Shown piece by piece: positions 23,280-35,300 of a DNA stretch of 64,000 bases. Every line of letters starts with the position of its first letter. Position 1 is the first letter of the stretch. Where the stretch lies: contig NC_133898.1 of assembly GCF_964199755.1 (NCBI RefSeq), forward strand, positions 105,700,847-105,764,846. Direction: 5' to 3'. The notes under the pieces were generated by a model that saw nothing but the letters and a program-made list of their open reading frames with translations, did not search any database and had not been told where the DNA came from. Position numbers and translations under genes: made by a program. Origin of the DNA: Larus michahellis. Taxonomy: Eukaryota > Chordata > Aves > Charadriiformes > Laridae.

Positions 23280-25382
23280 CCAGTTCTTTAACCCCTAGCC
23301 AGGAGTTGTCTGTGCAGTGTCCTTGCATGTTTTATAGTTGCGTGCTATTACAAACACAGCAGTTGAATAAACCTGCGTGCTTTGCCTTCTCTTCCTCCCC
23401 GTTTTATTTCCATAAATACTTTTGCAATTTGCAGTTTATAACTCTTAACAGCACTGCGCTATAAGCTGGCAGGGGCCAGGAGGTTTCCAGTATCACGCTG
23501 CTGGGGCATGGGCGCAATGGCTGGGCACAGGGTACCCCCTCCAACATTTTGTTCCAGGAAAATGCATCCTATTGCAAAAAAGCATTTTATTGTAGCACTG
23601 AGGGATGCCAGATCTGCTCCTAAGGGGGGCTTTGCAGCACGAGAGATCCTTATTTGTAGCTGGATGCATCCTTCTGGGATGGAGAGGCGGTGGTGTACCA
23701 TTTTCCTGCGATTCTTAGTGTTTCCAGGGGTGCATTTGTGTGGTTGCTCCCAACTTGGTCTTCCTGCTTGGCTGCCACTCTTGGTGTTTTCCCTCTGGCT
23801 GAAGTTACCCTGTGGTGCAGCAAAAGCTGTTGCCTGTGAGGGGATGAAACACATGTGAATGTTCTCATCCTAGGATGCTCAGATCCTAATTCAAGCTGGT
23901 TTAGATCCGCTGAAAATGCGACTCAAACTGCGAGGACCTACGATTTGTCTTAAGTCATCTATCTGAAGATGATTAGATCCTGGTTTAATGAGGAATTGGG
24001 TATTGAGCACAATTAGTTATTCCATTTTGCAGCATCCTTTCTTGTACTGGTTCTGTAAAACACTTTAAATACCACGATTGTGTTTGTGTATGAAGGCAGT
24101 CATTACTCAAGGATTTGAGGGGGTAGAATGATGGGAAAAGTAAGGACATGAAATCATCCCTCTAGTTAACTGGCCAAAGTCTTCCTTAACCCCCTGCGTT
24201 TTCAAGTGTTTTGAAATACTGCTGAGGTTAAACTGTTTGAGACTAGTTCCTCTCCTTCGTCCTGCATTTTTCACTCTTCCCCGAGTTTTATACAAATCAT
24301 TTATTTCTAAACTTCCTTATGCTGGTGCTGGTGGTGAGGGTGAAAGCTGAGCCCTGTGGGTCCCGGGGAGCCAGCAGCAGGTCGGAGGGTCTGCCACTGA
24401 CTCAAGGTGGGCCAAATAGCTGCATCGCTTTGCTAGAGATAGAGTTGCAAAATAAAGTTTAAAAATGGTTTCTTGCATTTTGACAAAACTAAAGTGCAAA
24501 ATCCACAGCGCTCACACTTCAGCTGGTTTCCCATGAAATAAATGTAGTTGTGCTTTCAGATCAATAATGGACTATAATTTATTCTAAATTCCTTTTTATC
24601 GCTAATGTTAAACATGCTTGGGACCGAAGAGGCTATTCAAAAAGGGAAAAAAAAAAAAAAGGGAATCTGGGGTTGGCAGCAAGCTGAAAGGCAAAGGGAA
24701 TACAGGCAAGGGGCAGTTAAGGCTTTGGGAATAGAAAGGAGAAACTGGGCAGCTTTGGAAAATGGACAGAAAATGGTTGACAGCTTTGATTATCGGTGCC
24801 GTCTTCCAGTTCTCAGCAGCTGAACATTTTCAATTCCAGGACATTTATGAAAGCAAGCACAGCGTGATCGCTGTGCTTTTGGAGGAGGGGTAGTTTGTAC
24901 TTCTGGAGGGGGGAAAAGAGGAGTCACCTCTGCAGTGGCAGGGACTGGGAAACATCACTTTAACGAGAAAACACAATTCAAGATTTCCAAAATCGAGTGC
25001 CTAAAATTAGGCTTTGAAGTCCTAATTTAAGAATGGGCAAAGTGGCTGTTTTCCAAGAAGGCTGAGCAGCCAGGCCTGACAGCGTGTTGCTCTCAGAAGC
25101 CAGCACGATTATTTAGATGCCTATTTTGGGGATTTTTTTGGAACTCAAGTTCAGCGACTCAAATGTGAAAACTGGGATCTGTTGTTTCAGGGAGTTCTCA
25201 AGCTGGGGGATCCTGCAGTGAGGGAGTAGGCTCCCAGTGCTTTGAGCTTTCAGCCTGAAATGTTTTGTTGCTGCTGTTTGGTTTGCTTAAAAAGGGTGGC
25301 ATGGGACAGGGGGCAAATCTTTATATTTTCTTACCTTATCCTTGTGCCTGGAACCTGAAGTTACTCCAAGAAGAAACTTAAA

Positions 25383-26331
25383 AAACAACATTAAAATCAG
25401 TGATAAAGACAGTGGGATTGAGTGCACCCTCAGCAAATTTGTGGAAGACACCAAGCTGCGTGGCGTGGTTGACACGCCTGAGGGATGGGATGCCATCCAG
25501 AGGGACCTGGACAGGGTCAAGAAGTGGGCCTCTGTCAACCTTATGAGGTTCAAGAAGGCCAAGTGCAAGGTCCTGGGTCAGTCGGACCCTCCTGGGTTGG
25601 GGCAACCCCTGATCTCAATACAAGCTGGGGGGTGAAAGCACTGAGAGCAGCCCTGCTGAGAAGGACTTGGGGGTACTGGTGGATGAAAAGCTGGACATGA
25701 GCCAATGATGTGTGCTCATAGCCCAGAAGGCCAACTGCATCCTGGGCTGCATCAAAAGAAGCGTGGCCAGCAGATCCAGAGAGGTGATTCTGCCCCTCTA
25801 CTCTGCTCTGGTGAGACCCCACCTGGAGTACTGTGTCCAGCTCTGGGGCCCTCAGCACAGGAAAGACATGGACCTGATGGAGTGGGTCCAGAAGAGGTCC
25901 AAAAATGATCAGAGGGCTGGAGCACCTCTGCTACGAAGACAGGCTGAGAAAGCTGGGGTTGTTCAGCCTGGAGGAGACCTTATTGTGGCCTTCCAAGGGC
26001 CAAGATTAAAAGGGGGCATACAGGAAAGATGGAAACAAACATTTTAGCAGGGCCTGTTGTAAAAAGACAAGGGGCAATGGTTTTAAACTAAAAGAGGGTA
26101 GATTTAGACAAGATATAAGGAAGAAATGTTTTATAGTGAGAGTGGTGAAACACTGGAAGAGCTTGCCCGGAGAGGTGGGAGATGCCCCATCCCTGGAAAC
26201 ATTGAAGGTCAGGTTGGACGGGGCTCTGAGCAACCTGATCTAGTTGAAGATGTCCCTGTTCACTGCAGGGGGGTTGCACTAGATGACCTTTAAAGGTCTC
26301 TTCCAACCCAAACCATTCTATGATTCCATGA
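25383..26331 (+). mobile_element. CR1 LINE 3' fragment
   Basis: The fragment starts near the end of the RT domain (counterpart of the IECTLSKF segment at 25418 onward) and proceeds through [35 protein letters not shown] and the ORF2 tail to the 3' end CCATTCTATGATTCCATG. The expected DDTKLGG segment reads EDTKLRG, so the second catalytic Asp pair is altered. Several frame changes and an in-frame stop make it non-functional. Confidence 0.92.
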
Positions 26332-29311
26332 ATAGTGTGCCTTGCTGTGGGATATCTTCTAGGTAAAGGAGCGTTGCTAGTGGTCTGCTCGTGTATGTGG
26401 TCAGCTGCAGAATTTGCTTACTTTCAGTATTAGGAAACATGCCCATTGCAGTGTTTCAAATGGCCACTGGTTTAATTTTTCTGGGAGTCGATGTTCCTCT
26501 GAATTGGGAAACTATTCAAATTAAAAAGGAACCCTTGTAGTTGCTGCCGTTGAAGCAGTATTTAATGTGGTGTGGCTGTTGGCAGGGGACTTGATGCGTT
26601 TTCACATGACCCCCTCTGGAACAAAAGCAGATTGTTTCCCTCTGTTTTTCTGTTACACAAATGAGTTCCTTTTGAAACAATTTATTTTTCTGACGATTCT
26701 GGAAATCGACACCGGGAGTAGTTCTTCCTTCGCTGTGCCTTTTACAATCTGCTGTCTGATAACACTGGCACAAAAAGCTGCTTTGGGGTAGCAACCCAAA
26801 AAAGCTGAGACCTCTGCAGAAAGCCTCCTCCTCCTGGGGAATGAGGTTTTTCTTCCAGTTTTATGGAAGGGTTGAACATGGCGTTTCATTTCTTGCTGTC
26901 TTTGCTGTAGCAAAGTTTGTTTCTACTTTCTTAGTTGTTTCATTTACATATCTGCATTTTCAGTGTCCAGCAAACAGCAGTATATAGCAAGTCAGTTATG
27001 AATTGAGCTTTTTTGGTAGATTTTTTTGTATACAAACCTTTGTTTTTGAAACAAACTCTCCCATCTGAAGCCTTCCTCTGCAAAAAGGGGAGTCGAGGTC
27101 AGGCGCAGATGCTGGGTTGTTGGATGGTGCAGTGCTGCGTAACTAAATCAATCGGTGCTGGATCAAAGGAGCGACAGACAAATTGAGTAAGTGGGGATTT
27201 CAAGCAACAAAATGAATTATCCACTGGGGAGTGCTTTTCCTGGAAATATTTAATAGCTGACAGATTAAAAAAAAAAAAGAAGAGCTTGCTCCGGATAACT
27301 TTCTTTCTTCTCCTTGGAAATTATCTACTCGTTTCTCACAGTCTTCCTGATTGATGTTGATGGTTCTGGTACCACGGCATAGGCTTCTCTGTTAGATTTC
27401 CTTATTCCTAGGACACCAGCGTGCCAGTGCTGTGGCTGTTCACGCGAGCACTCAACGGTTTTATGTGTCATAGCTGGTGGGGTGACTTAATCCCCAAAAT
27501 GCACCTTCTTGTGAAGTGTGTACTTATTGGGCTGGGCTTCTTCAGTCGGAAAATAAAACCCGTATGAATCAGGACTGCGAAAGACTTTTAACACTCCTAG
27601 TTATTTTAGACAAGCTCTTTTTTTTTTGTGCCTAGTGACCAGATTCCAGGGAAGTTTCTGTGCCTTTGTGTAGTTCAAAGCGGTACAAAGGCTTGATGCA
27701 GGCGGAGGGTAAAGCCGTCTTCTGCCCGTGTCCCCGAGAGCCCTGCGGGAAACGATGGGTTGGGGATGCAGCCAGGAATCCTCGGGGAGGGCATCAGTCT
27801 CTGGCCTGGAGCCCCAGGGTGGAAGAGATATGGACTTCTATAGAAGCCCTCAACATGGAAATGCACGTATCCAAGCCCGTTGTATTTTCTTGGTCCCATG
27901 GGAAGTCGAAGCCCCTGCAGGGGCCAGGCAGCTCCCGGTCCCGCTTTGGACCAGGGAGAGGACGTCGCTTGTATCCTGCTTGGCTTTTCTTGGTGGACTT
28001 GAAAGAAATGGAGGTGTCAGTCCCAGCTGACTAAAACCAGAGGTCCCACTATTCGTGTTACTTGCGTAAATCAGAAATCCCCTCAAGGGAGGGTTTTCAC
28101 AGGTGGAAGAGAGATGTTTCTTTAGCTACCACTGAAAAAAACAGAGATGAACTTTTTTGTTGTTAGCAACTATATGTAAACTCGTGTGATTGTTCAGGTT
28201 TGTGGTGTGGGTATGTTGACAGCTTATGTGTTGCTTACGTTATTTCCCCATAACTAAAAATGGCTGTTAATATTGGTGCTTCAGGGGAGAGGAGTAACAC
28301 CAAGAAGAGAAAACTATGCTATTAAAAATGGATATAATTATTTTAGTGAAAGTTCAGTGCAGTTTTGGATAGAAAAGAGGAAACTGGAAGGATTTTTTTT
28401 TTTTTTGGTTGGTCGGTTGGTTGTTTTTTTCTTAATCAAGAAGAAAATGACTTCCTCTTCTCTTGAGAACAGCTTCGTGTACGGTTGTCCCTGCTCATGC
28501 AAAGTGTTGCTACTTCTTTCCTGCTTCAACCTTAGGGAGGTACGGCGACTTACGTACCGCAGTGTATATACCAGGTGCTACCAATAGATGCTGGCCATGT
28601 GCGGAGCTGACAGATATTTGAATCGCTCTACTGAGGTTGGATGAGTTTTATCTGGTCCCCTGTCTTACCAGTAAGCAGTTTCCGGAGCTGGAGATACTCA
28701 TGCCACAAACGTCAGTGTTTCCTCTCTTGTGTCTGCAGCCCTCTCTGTCATTTGGTGGCTGTTGATCTCTTGGGTTTATGGGCTTTTAATCAGAGCTGTA
28801 ATCAGTCACCTACCTGCGAAAGTGACAGCAGAGCCAGTTTTCGCTTTTTTGTCCCTCCCTCCTCCCCCCCAGCTAGTGTTGCCAGCTGTTTGTTAAAAGA
28901 GCTTCGTAGTATTTCTTTGAGAATTTCAATGTTGATGGCTTTCTCAAGGTCCAGTCTTCCTCTTCCTCCTCCGCCTCCTTGCAGAGGGATCTTGCAAGAT
29001 GTCATCCTCTGTTTGCACTTACAAAATGCAGAATTAGAAGAACCTCAGGTTAACCTGAACTCATTATTTTAAGCTTCTGTGTATCTAGATCTATGATTAA
29101 ATACTTCAGTGGGAAATCCTGCTCTTATACCAGTGGCTCTCTGAGACTAGAATAAGCTTTACGTACTTTATATATGCTGGTAATTTCCAGTATGTCTGCT
29201 GCAATTTTCGCATATTAATATTTTCTTCATTAACCCTAACAGATGTATTCAGATCACTAAACTATTTTCGTGAGCTAAATAACTAACTTTCTCCTCTTCT
29301 TTCCATTTCAG
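26332..29311. other. Distal intron 1 of ELOVL5
   Basis: There is no recognisable gene. It includes an A12 run near 27267-27278 and a T-rich/GGTT tract near 28390-28430. It ends in the pyrimidine-rich acceptor of exon 2. Confidence 0.55.
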
Positions 29312-29380
29312 TAGGCTGTAGAATGGAACTTCTGGATAAAACAATCAATAGCTACCTTGATGTTTGGCTTGGACCCAGAG
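29312..29380 (+). CDS. ELOVL5: ELOVL5 exon 2 (first coding exon; CDS from 29323)
   Basis: The acceptor is a pyrimidine-rich tract ending TTTCAG at 29311. Eleven bases of 5' UTR precede the ATG at 29323, and the donor is GAG followed by GTAAGA after 29380. It encodes residues 1-19 ([19 protein letters not shown]) plus the first base of codon 20, which is completed to Asp by exon 3. This amino-terminal segment is the most lineage-variable part of ELOVL5. Confidence 0.93.
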
Positions 29381-32300
29381 GTAAGATTAGTAAAAAGTTA
29401 AATACATAAATAAAACTGATATTAAAGTACCGATACTAGAGCATAAGAAACAGCTTCTTTCTAACATCCTGATGTTGACAGGTGTCTACTTTCTTTAGTA
29501 TCTGCAAAATACCACCATATACGATTTGGCAATAAACAAAAAAGTCTGTTCAATGCTTCTGATCTTCTGACCTGAAGAGATGCTAATTTTTCAGCTCTGA
29601 CAGTCATACGTGCTATTCTTCTTGCCATCAGTTAACCTCGTGTTGCTAGTCTTAGTGAACGACTTGTCTCACTCAGATCTTTGCTGCTTTTTTTTTAATA
29701 GCTTTTATTTTAAAATATCTTTTTTAAATTTGCATTTGATTTCATAAAAATACTCTTGCCCTTATAACTAGAGCTGCTAAGGAATTTTTCACTGAAATAT
29801 TTGTAGTTTTTGGGAAGCATTGCTTCTTTGAAACCATTCTTTTTGAAGAAACAATGGTTTTGGTAGGTTTTTCACTGGCAAAAAGTCTACAGGTGGAGAA
29901 CAGCAATCCTGGTCAGCGTGAGGAAGGGAGAGGCAGTGGGACTGGGACAGGCGGTGGCCTCCTGGTGAGGACTTCCAGCTAGGGTAGGGATGGCCCTGTT
30001 CCACCTGATCCTGACCAGGGGGGATTAAATCATAGAATGGTTTGGGTTTGAAGGGACCTTAAAAATCATCTCGTTCCAGCCCCCTGCCATGGGCAGGGAC
30101 ACCTCCCACTAGACCAGGCTGCTCAAAGCCCCATCCAGCCTGGCCTTGAACACTTCCAGAGATGGGGCATCCACAACTTCCCTGGGCAACCTGTTCCAGT
30201 GCCTCACCACCCTCACAGTAAAGAATTTCTTCCTAATATCTAATCTAAATCTTCCCTCTTTCAGTTTAAAACTGTTACCCCTTGTCCTATTGCTCCACTT
30301 CCTGATAAAGAGTCCCTCCCCATCCTTCCTGTAGGCCCCCTTTAGGTACTGGAAGGCTGCTATAAGGTCTCCTCAGAGCCTTCTCCAGGCTGAACAACCC
30401 CAACTCTCTCAGCCTGTCCTCTTAGCAGAGGTGCTCCAGCCTTTTGATCATCTTTGTGGCTCTCCTCTGGACCCGCTCCAACAGGTCCATGTCCTTCTTG
30501 TGCTGAGGGCTCCAGAGCTGGACACAGTACTCCAGGTGGGGTCTCACCAGAGCAGAGCAGAGGGGCAGAATCACCTCTCTGGATCTGCTGGCCACAGTTC
30601 TTTTGATGCGGACCAGGATGCAGTTGGCTTTCTGGGCAGCAAGCGCACATTGCCAGCTCTTGGTCAGCATCCCACATGGAGCGTGCGTAGCAATGCTGCT
30701 CGGTGGCATGTGCTTTCTTCCTCTGGTGGCTTCTGTAGCGTCTTTTCTACCTCTTTTTTTTTTGTCCCGGTGAAACTCCACTGGTGGTGCTGCGTCCTTG
30801 CAGGACAAAGTCCGCAGGAGGTGGAAGAAGCTGCTGATACTTCAAAGTGTGCTTTCTGTTGGCTTTTAGGAGCTCCGTGCCCTTGTTGCCCAGCTCTTGG
30901 TACTAAGCCCATTTAAATGAGCCTGGATGTTCTGATACAACATATTACATGTGCTGGCATATGGTCTGTATTTGACGTGTCTCAAAAATAATGAAGCATA
31001 TAGGTGGCAAATCCAAACAATTCCCCAGCTTTCTTAACTGCTTCCCAACCTACGTTTTAAGGCCTCATTTCTTACACTCAGGATCCACATATGGCTCCTT
31101 TGAAATTAAGTCAGGGCTGTGAAAGCCAGCAATAGTCCAGGTGAAGTACCGTGCTGTTGCTGGGGATGGACAACACAGTTGTGGTTCAGAAGGATCGTGC
31201 ACTTGTCCCAAGTGTTCCCCTGAAATCCTCTCATTCGGGGTGGTTTATGTGTTTTTTGACGTGTTGCGAACCGGACTGGTTAGTCAGACTGACCTGACCA
31301 CGCTGTGTCTCATTGCCCATACGAGGACTCCAAAATTCAATCCTTTTGAGTAGCACATATGTAAGCCTAATTGGGTGACTATTGATTAGGAAATAATTAC
31401 CAGGATCATCCACCGATAAGCACAGTGGTATCTGCTTCGCTCTTAGCTTTGCTGTCTGCATGAGGAGATAAGGTGTGTACTATCCGGAAAGGTTGGTTTG
31501 AGACAATAAGGGGGAGAGGGTCGTCAAAGATTTTCTTTATAATTTAAGCTCATATGTGGTATTCAAGATAGATGATGATTCTGAATGGTAGTAAGTATTA
31601 AAAAAATATGGCCATAATGATTTAAGAATATTTTTGCCTTAAGAAGAGAATTATTTCTGCTCTCTTTAACGACTGTATAACTAAAACCTTGGGTTTTGCA
31701 AAGGTTGTTTGTAATTAGCAGTGTGGCCTTTAATAGAAGGGCTTGCTGTTCTTCCTTCGTCTTTCTCCGGTATTCTGGCACTAGAAGCATTTTGGGTACA
31801 GCTTTTTCTGGATGCATTGAACTCTTCCCCTTACAAAAATCTAAGTGTTTGTATGTTTTTGTTTGTTTCAGATCCCAGAGTAAAAGGATGGCTTCTTCTG
31901 GAGAACTATACACCTACCTTTATCTTCTCAGTCTTGTACTTGCTAATCGTATGGCTAGGACCAAAGTACATGCAGAACAAGCAGCCGTTCTCGTGCAGGG
32001 GTATTCTAGTGGTCTACAACCTTGGACTTACGCTGCTTTCTCTCTATATGTTCTATGAGGTAGGAGAAGAGGGGTTGGGTTGGGGTTATTTTGCAGTATC
32101 TCTTTTAATCATATTGGCTTATGTTGAAAATGGTCTCTGAGGAGAGTCCCTCCCAGACCTGGGGAAACATCTGCAGAAATGCTGCAGCCGTTTCTTCAAT
32201 GTCGCTTCTCAGGGGAGAAAACCATAGTTGTCATGTTACCTCTAAGGATGGTACGAGCGAAACCTTGCCTTAAACGCCTGTGCTGACCTTGGTTAGGGAT

Positions 32301-35300
32301 GCTTCAAACGCTCTTCCCTTGATCAGGGCAAGGGAAGACCTGATCTTTCAGCGTGAACCTTGTTACTCCTCCGGTGACTCCGCCTTGCCTAGAAGTCACG
32401 CTCAATGTGATTCTGCTGGTGGATTGTACAAAGATTGTACGGCTTGATTTTGGAGTGCCAAACATGTTTTATTTAAATGTGTTTAATCATGCACTCACTC
32501 TTCACATCTGTTTCTGTAAGCTTGCAATAGCTTCTCTTATGTCCTCTTGCTGAAACAATTGAATCAACGCTGCTGTGATTCATCTGTTTCTTGGAAGTTA
32601 AGATCTGATCATACAAATATATTTCAAACTGTATTGGACTTTTCTGTGGACTTATTTTCTTTCCTAACAAAACAAAGATTTAGGCAGTACAAAGTTTTCC
32701 GCTTCCCAGAGAGTACTTTAGCTGCTTTTACTCAGAATTCTATGGTTTTTTTCTGAAAGTTAAAATGAAGGACTGCGGAAGTGTAAATAAGAATGTGGTC
32801 AGAAAATGATGAAGTGCGTGGCTTTAATGTACAGAATAGTCTGGCTTACTTTTAAAAAGTGTTTCTCCTTTCAGTAAAGAGAGATTTAATTTTCAACTTG
32901 TGATTACAAGCTAGAGCTACAACTATTAATCTCTTTTCTTTTCTTTTTTTTTTTTTGGCATTTGCTTAGAAGTCTATGCAAGCCATAAATTTCCTTTAAT
33001 TTTGTAGTTAATTCTATAGTGTTTTACAAGGTGAGTGTTTAGATAGGAAGTGATTTAAATTTAAAGTTATTTCTCTTGTGTAGTGAATTGTCCAGTCAAA
33101 AATGAGTTGGTTTATTAAGAACTTCGACGCTTAATTTTCTGGGGGGAGCAGTTTTGGTTTCAGTACATACTTGGAACAACGTGTATTCTTGATGTGCTTA
33201 CATTTCTAACCTCCCTGTCAGGATGTTATAATCCAGAAAAATTTGTGTGTTGATCTGTTTAATTTATCTAAAAGTAGTGTTGCTGTGGACTTCATGTGCA
33301 ACATCTGCATTATTTTATGCAGAAATTATTTATAATTATATAATAATCTATTGTTTTAACCTGCAGTTATGTTACTGAGGGTTTACAAGTGCAGACTTTT
33401 CTTCAGTTGTACTATGTGTGGAATAAAACTCTCAGGATAGCAGTCTTTTTTCCTTGAATACTTGGAATAATATTCATAGTTTCCAAAAGAAAATTATGGG
33501 AACATTCTGCCATGTTACAAAACCTGCTGATATATTTAAACAACAGAAAAGATCTGAACTGTTGGTCTTATAAATGTCTTTTTCTTGCTAAAAATGAAGT
33601 GGTTACCAAGAAAGGACTATTTACTGTATCCTGAAGAAGTCCTCATACTTGTAACCAGCTGAATAACTTCTATGTTGTGAAGGAATGAGACAACTAAAAT
33701 ACAGTGAATATTAGGGCTCCTCCTTCCTATATAGTGAAACACTTTACGTCAAAGTGAATATTGCTGTTAATGTTGAGTTACCTGTGTGGAAGTGTTCATT
33801 GGTACTGCTGTAAATATACCTTCTCTTTATAAATGGGAATACACGAAGCTACAGCGTTATGAAGACTCTTAAACTCACGATAGCTGCGACGCAATGTGTT
33901 TGACAGCACTTACAAGCTAGACGTGAGGGCAAGCGATGCTGCAGCAACAACACTGCAAAAATCCCATAAAATGCTCCAAAAATCCCATAAAAAATGCAGC
34001 AAAAATCCCATAAAAATGCTGCCAGGCAGAGAGCTGGGCTGACATGACGCCGTGCTGCTCCATGTTTGCAGGGAGAGAGAGACGAAGGGACGGGGGGAAA
34101 AATCAGCTTCCTGCACCTCCAGGTACGTCCTCCTCTAGCTGTAGTGCTAAAAAGCAGGCTCGGATCCATGTCAGCTGTGGAAATTTGGCTTTGAAGGATT
34201 AGCCATACATCAGTAGCACTTCATAGTACACGTACTCGCTTTTCAGATAAAATGCTGCACAGCAGCCTTCAAAAAAGAGATGTAACTCCCTGTTTTCGTC
34301 CTTGTTGTCACTTTGGGTTTCAGCTGGATTGAACTTTTTCTCAGTCCTAGTTTGAGGAAAGTCATAAAACATCGTCACTTACAAGCTTGTTTAGTAACTG
34401 TCTAAAAATAAGCTGCTTTAATAGCTTGTGTACAATACACCTGAAACCCTGCTTTGGAGTTTTTCCCGTGTAATAGCTGTGGTGGTTCAGGTCATGATTC
34501 ATAGCACCACAGCTCAGTTTAAATAGTACTTAAATGACCAAAACAAGATGTTTAAGTGAGGCATCCTCCCAGCTAGGATGAGAAAGGTGACCTGCTTGGT
34601 TTTCTGACCTTTACATCTGAATGTTTGTATGCAATAACACGGGGAAAAAAATTTTGCATTGTAGGATTTGTATAATTCTAATTATTGTGTACTTGCACCA
34701 TTTGGTCTACTGATGTAATACATAATTGACTTTAAAATTGCTAGATATCTTACACCTCTTATTTGGAATTCCTAAGATAGTAGTTTCTCTGTGTACTTAC
34801 TGTAAATTATTTATTGGGGCATTTAATGACTGCACTGGGTTCTGGTACTTGCAGAAGAGAGTAGCGGACTGTGCTTGTCACAAACAATATAAAAGGCAAG
34901 GCAGACCTAGGGGAGCGGGAGAGGTTTCTCCAGGCTGACCTGTCACTCCCATACTTCAGGAAGAGAGGATGCTCATTAGGGGCAAACAGCAAGGCTTTGC
35001 TCCTGTTTATCCCTGGAAGTGTTCAAGGCCAGGCTGGATGGGGCTTTGAGCAGCCTGGTCTAGTGGGAGGTGTCCCTGCCCAGGGCAGGGGGGGTTGGAA
35101 CTAGGTGATCTTTAAGGTCCTTGCCAACCTAAACCATTCTGTGATCCTCTATAAATCTACAGTGTTTGGACTTTGAGGGGAAATAGCACTCCTGTCTTGG
35201 GCAGGGGCAGCAAGGGGTGGCTTCTCCCTGCTTCTCGGGCTTGGTGCTACTGCTCGGTGCTGGCATCACGAGTCAAGTTGTCATGCGACGCTGTGATGGG

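Larger units (their letters stand above)
15809..25382. other. Long central part of ELOVL5 intron 1
   Basis: Almost 10 kb without a recognisable coding exon or CR1 copy. It includes a T22 run (18985-19006) and an A-rich tract (23207-23279). Scattered open frames of 60-158 codons show no domain or exon structure I can recognise. Regulatory elements may exist but cannot be identified from sequence alone. Confidence 0.5.
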
